Part shown: one piece after another, positions 56,727-64,000 of the stretch
How positions within the stretch are numbered: the first letter of the stretch is position 1
Layout of the letters: the number at the start of each line of letters is the position of its first letter
The notes under the pieces: generated by a model
The model's input: only the letters and a program-made list of their open reading frames with translations
Database searches by the model: none
Told to the model about the DNA's origin: nothing
Position numbers and translations under genes: made by a program
DNA from: Phragmites australis
Taxonomy: Eukaryota > Streptophyta > Magnoliopsida > Poales > Poaceae
Direction: 5' to 3'
NCBI RefSeq assembly: GCF_958298935.1
Contig: NC_084944.1
Location: forward strand, 19,065,679-19,129,678
DNA: 64,000 bases

Positions 56727-57011
56727 TTATTTTCTAAAGATAAGAGAGAATCAATAGCTAAGATTAAGCTTTCAAGAGTAGGATAAGCAAGATAAGAGCA
56801 AGGACAGCCTTGCCATACACATAATTACAAATGCGAACAAGAAGCAACACCATGCAAGGATATAAGAAATATGTCTTAAACAAACATAGGACTATCTTCA
56901 ATAGGTTACTAGTACAAAAGTTTTCGACCCATCATGTCCAAAATGTGCTCATAGAGCACCACACTACCAAAATATCTACTCTTAATGTTATCTTGCCCGG
57001 ACGCTTCGTCT

Positions 57012-58042
57012 TCAGGCATCATGAGGGGACCCGTCGATGGAGTGGCCAATAACTAACTCAGCAGGTGAGAGAATCCCTCCTGGTGTCAGGGTAGGAGTGG
57101 GGTCAGAGGCCATGTCGACGCTGTCGTCATCCTGGTTACTAACAAACTCACGCTCGCTAGGGTCTTCCTCCTCCTCGGAGTCTTCTTTCGGGATCACCAT
57201 ATCTCCGTCCTGGATCACCAATCCACCAGTGGCTGCGGGGATTAGCGAGGGTTCAATCAGGCCCCCTGCTATAGCTGCTGCTATATGCACCGGTAGGAGA
57301 GGAACACCTGCCAGGACGACATGCTGGGTCCTACTCGTAGGGATACGGAAGGTGCTCTTCCTGGTAGTTGTCCTAGTCCGGGAGCCACTCATGGCATGCT
57401 GTTGGTTGAGATCCCTATGATGGGCCCTCACCGCCCTCTGCCATCCTTCGCAGTTCCTTACCGCGATGTTCTCTGCAGTTGCGGCCTGGACTCTGGTCTG
57501 ATCTAGCATCACACGGAGAGCTCTCTCTCGCGTCTCGGACTCCTCTGCCCTATAGCGAGCCTCTTGAAATAGCTGATAGCTCTCATTATGCATGTGCTCC
57601 ATGGCATGTAGGTACTGTGCTGTGACAGACACGGTGTTGTCGTCCTCCTCTTCCTCCTGTCTTGCATCCTCCATGGCGGTTAGGCGTGCACACCAAGCAG
57701 TTCGCTGGCTGGCGGTGGCTGGAAAGTGCCTCATGTGAGTGCGTGCAACCTCTCTGACCCGCCTCCCGCACATGTGCTGAAGTGCTTCGTATGCCACCAA
57801 CTGGTACATATCAGGGTACCGTACTCCAGTGGTGCTAACGTGCCACAGTCGCCAGTTGGGGTGCTTAGGCAATCGAAGATCTGCAAAAAAACCTGACATT
57901 TCTGGGACCCATTCTCGTCGTACTCACGCTCGGTGTACTCTGGGCGTCGGGTGTACCCTAGGCAGCAACAAGCTTCCCACAACAACTTGAGAAATCCCTT
58001 TACCCATAGGCATGGCACTGTGCTCCAGTCCTCATCTTCCAT
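57012..58042 (-). pseudogene. Extra ORF between PBS and gag, unknown function
   Basis: The frame 57899-57012 is open for 295 codons: FFADLRLPKHPNWRLWHVST, TGVRYPDMYQLVAYEALQHM, CGRRVREVARTHMRHFPATA, then a coiled-coil-like part and an acidic end. An upstream piece from ATG 58042 (LLWEACCCLGYTRRPEYTER) belongs to the same protein and is joined across a run of seven T on the coding strand by a one-base shift. Similar proteins (pattern CRVF.DLR.P.HPNWR) are common in annotated grass genomes beside Gypsy elements. No domain of known function is visible. This is the best-preserved ORF of the element. Confidence 0.65.
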
Positions 58043-58200
58043 CTGTCGACAATCAAGGAAGGGCTTAGAACCAATACAAAAAGGAGTTTCTAAAGCGAAA
58101 AGACAGAAGGTAAGTGTAGAAGATACTTTGACAACATAGCATTTTCGGAAAATAGGTGGACACGATTAAGTCTATCCTAAGGTCACGTCCTACAGCCAAG

Positions 58201-58217
58201 CATGGCTCTGATACCAC
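58201..58217 (-). other. Primer-binding site of the chromovirus
   Basis: On the minus strand TGGTATCAGAGCCATGC, complementary to the 3' end of initiator methionine tRNA. It starts 3 bp inside the LTR edge. Confidence 0.8.
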
Positions 58218-58220
58218 TCC

Positions 58221-61200
58221 TGTATGACCCCGAGACTCGGATCTCCTGTGCCTCCTGTATCAGTCCCTGGATCAAGTAGCTGATACGCACAGTACAACAA
58301 TTGTAATATTACAGTCAAACTCGAACATAAGTAATAAGGTTACAGAGTACAAAAGGTTACAAACCATAGTTTATATATTACAAACCTGGCCAAATGGCCA
58401 ACAAAAAGCACAGCGGAAAACAAAACCCAAAACACAGGCAACTAGGGTGCGAACGCGACTCTAGAGACTACTCTTCAGCTCCGTCTTCACCTCTGACGTT
58501 GACGGGATCCGCCTCTTCATCTGAATGATAGCAAGAGTGAGCACGAAAGGCACTCAGCAAGCCCTATACTATTTCAAGTTGTTAATAGATGCATAAATGG
58601 GTAATTCAAGGATAAGGCTTTACGGTTTAGTTTTATGCATAAAGCGGTTTATACAGGTATTCTATCGTATTACATATTATTGATATTACTTTAACACCGG
58701 TTAACAAGCTTCATCTGGGGTTTTTCGGTCCTGGGAGTGGCTACACCTCACTTTGCAGTCCCTATTATCACATCTGGTGTACCTCTGGTAGCATACAGCT
58801 TCTGGTGGAATGAGTCAGGAACCTCATCACACGGACATCTAGTCCACACACTCACTCATCAAGACGTACGCACCTAGAGTCTAGTCATCAGGGTTACTGT
58901 TTTCGCATGTCCATGACCATGGACATGGCTATTCGAAAAGATTTACACTCTACAGAGGTTGTACAACTTTACCCATGTGATATGCTCAGCCTCCAACTGT
59001 TGCAAGCGGAGGAGCGAATCATACCGAGATCCTCCAAACACCTTTCCCGCCGGGCTTTTCTACAAGACACCCCAAGCACCAGAGACCATATTCAGAATAC
59101 CAGATTGGCTATGCTGTCTCTCGAAATATTCAACAGAGGGCCAGATGGACACTTGGTTTCTCGCTGCTCCCCAGCCGTCTAGTATTATGCCCAACCCAGT
59201 CTGGTGAAAGGAGAGTCAAGTCCTTCCCATTTAGGACACATGGTTGCACGAGGGTGGCTAAGCATGACGGCGCAATGACTCGGTCCTTAATTGGCCAGAG
59301 TAGGTATCTTCTAGCAATGACCAGCACAAAGGTGACTCAAGCCCCCAGGAGCATCCTCGTCTAGAGTACTACTGCACCTGCCCTTACCAAAACAGTTTTC
59401 ACCCATTTTTATACATCTCTCACCATATCCCACACGATGTCAAGGATTTCACACCCATCACGGAATTCATAACCATCAAGGATTCATGGTATATGAGTTA
59501 ACATTGATAATGGTAAATCTTATCTTCGAGCAGAAGTGTTTTAAAAGCGACGTCTCCGAGGAGACGTATTCCATCCTAAGCATGCTAGATATCAAGGTGT
59601 CGTCCATCGTTAATATATTTAACAACAGGTATTCCTAGGGTGATATGTATTCTGGAGGATGACATGTAAGGCATGGCAGTGTTGATAAGATTAACTACTA
59701 CAAGTAGTTTGAAAGAAAACGCAATATATAGCACATTCGATAATAAGTCTGGTTTTAGTTGATCATGTATATTATTTGAAAACCATAGGTTCAGTATGAT
59801 CAAGGAGATAGAACTTGCCTTCTCCAAAGTTCTCTTCAGAGTCTTGTTTGTAGTCGGGATCCTCTTCGCTCCTGATGCTTCTGGCGCAGCACTCGCAAAA
59901 CTCGGGTTGTTCTGCAATTACAACTACAATCAATATCGGCTATACTAGAAAAAGAATCAATTAATACCAAATGGGAAACTAAATGAGCCCTAATGGACAA
60001 CATAATGTGACAGAAGAGTAGATCTCGATTTTAAATGAATTTTGACGAAAGATCGCTGAAATCGGAGCCAGAACAGAGAAGTTACGGCCTGTAGAAGTTT
60101 TAATCCAAATTAAATCAGAAAAATACTAAATAGCACTATTCATGAGTGGGACCCACTGAACAGTACATGGGCCCACATGAACAACACTAGTTGGGCTGGG
60201 ATGGGCCCAGATTGGGCCGAGGCCGGGTCGGGTTGCACAGTAGTGGGTTGCACAGTGTTGAGTAGCATAGCACTGGGCTGCACAATGTTGGGCTGGCCCG
60301 CTGGAGTGCGGCCCATAAATGGCTGGGCCAGCCTAACAGGCCGACGGTGCTCGGGCCAGGCCACGGCCCAGTCGGGCAGGCCGTGTCGCGGCCATTGGCT
60401 GGCCCACACGCGTGAGTGGCTGCGGCGATGGCCGGCACAGCGCGAGCGGTGGAGGGGATGGGCAGGAGCTGCTGGTGATGAGAAATCTCGCGACGGCGCG
60501 CTTCGAGGTAGGTCTCTAGCGTGGGATTCCGATGGGGTTTCACGAGGGGAAATCGACGCCAAGCTCCTTCGCGAAACAGTGAACGCAATGGACAACACGT
60601 CGACGGTGGCCATCGACGAATTCAGTACTAGTCAGCGGACGAAGGGGGGAGGGGGCACCGAGGTGGCCAGGGACCGGGCAGCGCTCCCCATACTGGGAGG
60701 CGCCAATTCATTCTAAAGGGGGGTTCTACGGCTTCTAGTCATCACGGTAGGATGACCGGAAACGCGAATGGGGTATCAACACATCGGTGGCGAGCTAAGC
60801 GCGGTGGCGGAAATCACACCTATGGCGGCGCATGGCGACCGGCCAAGAAGAAGCTTGGGGGCGCATACATGCTGTCTAGGAGGGGGTGTCAGGGGCTTGG
60901 GATGCTTACCGAGCTCAAGGACGGCGAGGAGTGGGACGGCGGCCGGCAATTCGTCGATGAGGTGACGGCAGTGCTGATCGGCTACTGGAGAGAGCGGGTT
61001 CCCATCGAGCTTCTGGCGAACGGATGACGGCCCAGGGATGGTGGAAGGGCCCTAAAGCCTCCTGGTAGCACGTGGTAGGAAGTTCACCGGTGGCGAGGTG
61101 CGAGAGCGTGGATGCTCGATGGTGGCAATGGAGTGTGGGGAAGGGAGGGGAAAAAAGGGCTAGGGCAGTGCTATTTATAGAGGAAGAGGGAGCACGGGAG

Positions 61201-62010
61201 GGGGCGGTGTGTGTGATGTTGGGCGGTCATCGGTGGGCAGCGCAACGGTAAGGTGGCGGGGCGAAGCCCACCATTTTTCCCGCAGCGTGGGCGCTCTGCG
61301 TTGGCCACGCGCAGGCGGGGCACAAAAGTCGCGTGAAGCCATCCCCATCAGGCTGCGGGGAAGAGAGAGTAGAGGGGAGGGGGCAAAACGAGGAGGACGG
61401 CGGATGGGAAAGGGGGCAGGTGGTTCGCCGATGTGGGCGCTCTGCACCTGCCACGCGCGGTGTCGCGCTGGAGGAAGAAGGCAGCTCGGGCAGGGCGCGG
61501 ATGCGCGACACGTGGTTGGTCCAGCGCGGACACTGTCGGCGTGCACTTCGTTCGGCTGGGCCGGCCGATGCGCTGTTGGGCCGAACGCGCATGGAGAAGG
61601 AAAAAGGAGAGCAGGCCGTAGGCGGGCCGAAAGCGGAGATAGGAGGAAATCGGCCCAGGAGTGAAAAAGAAAACAAAAATGATTAGGAATTAATTTCAAA
61701 TGAGAAATTTGAATTTGAATTTGAATTTGACTTTGGATTAGGATCAAACCAATTGGAATTTCCTGAATTATGAGTTAGAGGTAGAATTCCGCGATTTGGG
61801 AACATGATTTGAATTTGAATTCGGACTTGGGATGGAAAGAATTTTAAGAAGGGAATCGAATTCGAGAGATATCCAATTCAAACCACCATTCAAAAATGTA
61901 TCAAAACCAAAAACCAAACATGAACGAATCAATTTAAGGCAGGGATTTCCTTAGTATAAATTTGGAGCATTTTGGAATACTTAGACAACTAATACTAGCA
62001 TCAATACTCA
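58221..62010 (-). repeat. 5' LTR of the chromovirus
   Basis: On the minus strand it ends ...GGGGTCATACA at 58221, next to the PBS. The far edge near 62010 is uncertain because no second LTR remains for comparison. It contains a GC-rich promoter region (about 60150-61680, with many GGCCCA words), a CTATAAATAG box at 61171-61180 and AT-rich ends. Open frames inside the GC-rich part are long only because of base composition. Confidence 0.55.
61171..61180 (-). promoter_or_regulatory. TATA box of the chromovirus LTR
   Basis: CTATAAATAG on the minus strand, followed by GCACTGCCCTAGCCC. Position and context fit the U3-R border of a long Tekay LTR. Confidence 0.55.
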
Positions 62011-62205
62011 CACCCATATTTTCATGATTTTATGTGGCTTTGATTTTTTTAAAAAATTAATTTGCACTAGATTTTGCTATTTAATTAATATGTTAAACTC
62101 AGTATGTCACAAGCTCGAAGGTACTTGTCAAAAGCCCTGCATAAAGAGTGATCGATTATGGAGCCTTTTAATGTTAGAAAAGTTTGGAACTAAGACAGGC
62201 AGATT

Positions 62206-64000
62206 TTATGTGTTGAGGAGTTGTTTTACAATGCTGTAATCACACGATCTAAGTTTGCCTTTTGCAAATATTGGTCTTGACGACTCGACGTAGAACACCA
62301 AGTCCCACTCGAGGCAAATGTTAAGTAAGACCCAATGGCCACCAGTGTTGTGGGTGCCCATCAGGTACTTCACTTTTGAGTATTGTTGCATTGCCCTGGC
62401 CACATGATTCACAGCATAGTCGAGATGAAGTTGGATGACTGGTATTGTAATAGCCTCAGGGTCAAGAAATGCGATGGGATCCTTGTTCTTCATTGTTTTT
62501 TTATCAAGTGTCTACAGATAAGAACACAGTTCAATTCAAGATTTAATGGTATTAATTAATGAATATCCAGTATCAAGGGACTTACAATGTGAAGACCTGT
62601 AATAATGATACGTCCAGGCCATCAAGGTTGAAGAGGTCATATAAGTCATTGAAACCCACAATGAAGTAGCCGTCTTGATCACTTAAGAAGTGTCATCGTT
62701 TGTACTGTACGACTATGGATTGATCATTGCTGTCTCTACAAGCCTCTATGTAGTAATTATGCAGGTCGATACATACTTTTCCCGCCCTTGCTAGCTCATC
62801 TACCGTCATCAAGGGTTTCCCATATTTGAATTTCGTGTTGGCCTGAGTCCACACTGGTGCAATGTTCGTGGACTTCTTCACCGGTACAATGGACTTTGAC
62901 TTCACCGGTACAATGGCCTTCGAAATCTCCGGCAAGGCCTTCTTAGAGCCTTTCTTCTCGACCTCCTTTTCCTTCTTTTTTTGGCTCTCTGGGGTGACGA
63001 TATTGGGTCTGGAAGCGAGACTGCAGGATGCGGAGGAGAATGCGGTGAAGCTGGCTTCTTTGGAGGAGGAGAAGGCAATGAAGCTGCCTTCTCAGGAAGT
63101 GAGCGACGCGGCGGTGGTGCACTTGGAGCTCGTCCAGACTGGGATGCACTGGAGACCACGATGTCGCCCCTCTTCCATTGGATTCTTTGATGAAGAGCTT
63201 CACCGAGAGTTATGACTTCCTCATTGGGGGGGGGGGACCTCCAACACGTGATCGGTGGCATTGCTATGTACCATATCCACCGTAACCACGGCATAGCCTG
63301 CACGTATCGGGACCATATGTAAGATACGGATGGCTGGAAGCACCTGGCCCCTTGCAACCTCGATGTGATACCCGCCAGGCCTGATTACAACGCTGTAGGG
63401 TGTGGGCTCTTCTAGCAGGCCAATTGTATCCGGCTCAGTCTCGGCAGTAGCTACTTGTTGCTCGACCTCCCTGGAGGCGCAGCTACTCTTCCCTGCAGCT
63501 CCGGGGCTAAAATCCTGTGGCATGGAATCCCTTTGCTGCAAGCTACCCCATGATGCTTGAGTAAACTTTTTGGGTGATGTCCCGTGTTAATGCATCCACG
63601 TCCACTACATCCGACCTCTTCCTCTTCTTGTACGTCCTGATGTCTTCGGGAAGCCGTATTTCTAGATCTGGGAACTTGACACACCTCGCACTCGACCTGG
63701 GTGCTCCGGGTTTCCCAACGCCACTGTGAGAACATCACATTCCCTGATCTCAGTGAAAGAACCTTGGTTGGCTTGGGCTGCCTTTTCTTTGACTTTTTCT
63801 GTGACTACTTGGGTTTCTCTATTTCTGAATGTGATTTCCTCACTATCGTATAGCTCACCCCTTGCACGCAAATATGACCACGATCGTCTCGGGAATTGAT
63901 TCCAAGGATTCTCGCAGCCTTCTCTATCTAATTTCTCATCCTCTGCCTGCCATTTCGGCCTTTTCCTAGCGTACCCGGCTACGCTGGTCCTATGGTCATG
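62206..64000 (-). pseudogene. CACTA ORF with Ptta-type region and Ulp1-like end, continues past the window
   Basis: From the window edge the minus strand reads FPRRSWSYLRARGELYDSEE, then TFRNRETQVVTEKVKEKAAQ and VLTVALGNPEHPGRVRGVSS, a signature of the second ORF of many grass CACTA elements. It continues YSVVIRPGGYHIEVARGQVL, VVTVDMVHSNATDHVLEVPP and GEALHQRIQWKRGD. A proline/serine linker is followed by KFKYGKPLMTVDELARAGKV, CIDLHNYYIEACRD and an Ulp1-like segment, YLMGTHNTGGHWVLLNICLE. The frame stops at 62206 without the usual Ulp1 cysteine region. A run of 11 G (63226-63236) and other shifts break it. The rest of the element lies to the right. Confidence 0.75.

Larger units (their letters stand above)
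52908..62010 (-). mobile_element. Tekay-like Gypsy chromovirus, 3'-truncated
   Basis: Reading the minus strand: a long 5' LTR (about 62010-58221), a primer-binding site TGGTATCAGAGCCATGC (58217-58201), an extra ORF (58042-57012), gag (56726-55540), then protease, reverse transcriptase, RNase H and integrase to 52908. The element breaks off inside integrase; the chromodomain and 3' LTR are missing. The PBS is complementary to initiator methionine tRNA as in chromoviruses. Frameshifts and stops occur throughout pol. Confidence 0.82.

Noticed and set aside
60140..60716. Overlapping open frames of 130-180 codons
   Set aside because: Same GC-rich LTR region, repeated GGCCCA words, no conserved motif.
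61175..61747. Several open frames of 100-190 codons on both strands
   Set aside because: They lie in the GC-rich part of the chromovirus LTR, overlap one another in opposite directions and show no domain, so they reflect base composition.

Overview
This is a stretch of plant nuclear DNA, almost certainly from a grass. It holds no operons, ribosome-binding sites or bacterial genes. It does hold nested LTR retrotransposons, CACTA (En/Spm), Mutator-like (MULE) and hAT transposons, L1-type LINEs and F-box gene families (FBD/LRR and DUF295 types) that are expanded in grasses. I cannot fix the species. Most coding sequence is decayed. Many in-frame stops are TAG or TGA where the family has CAG, TGG or CGA, as expected from C-to-T change at methylated transposon DNA.

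Layout. 1-6620: right part of an LTR element of the gag-protease-only kind, with a spliced gene on the opposite strand (Transposase_28, 'putative gypsy type transposon' family) and a 3' LTR. 6621-11000: mostly unidentifiable sequence with a LINE 3' fragment, a short retroposon-like insert and a 65-bp tandem duplication. 11001-13757: a non-autonomous hAT element beside a decayed F-box/FBD gene. 15260-17084: a 130-bp tandem repeat, a Gypsy integrase tail and a hAT transposase remnant. 17425-28097: a large MULE (about 10.7 kb) with long inverted ends and a near-perfect 9-bp target duplication. It carries a mudrA-type transposase, a multi-exon plant mobile domain (PMD) gene and three GRF-type zinc-finger-like genes. 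28107-33065: a Gypsy pol tail, several LINE pieces and a 1.3-kb CACTA element that appears to carry a captured gene fragment. 33082-40808: a CACTA element with transposase-related pseudogenes, intact ends and an AGT duplication. It sits in an LTR of the same family as the one at 5824-6620, which preserves the empty site. 40809-44450: the rest of that second LTR element, again with the opposite-strand Transposase_28 gene. 44450-46125: a CACTA end and a microsatellite-associated MITE.

46391-47635 is the best-preserved host-like gene, a DUF295 F-box protein on the minus strand. Its upstream region is duplicated around a composite insertion (copia LTR, CACTA end, second LTR fragment), and the same composite recurs at 51323-52001. 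Between them lies an almost loop-less inverted repeat of about 827 bp (49053-49879). 52908-62010 is a 3'-truncated Tekay-like chromovirus on the minus strand with an extra ORF ahead of gag and a long 5' LTR. 62206-64000 is part of another CACTA element with a Ptta-type region and an Ulp1-like end.

The genes do not form one pathway; they belong to separate mobile elements. The strongest candidates for a little-described system are the MULE with its accessory genes, the antisense spliced gene shared by both gag-protease elements, and the 49-kb foldback.
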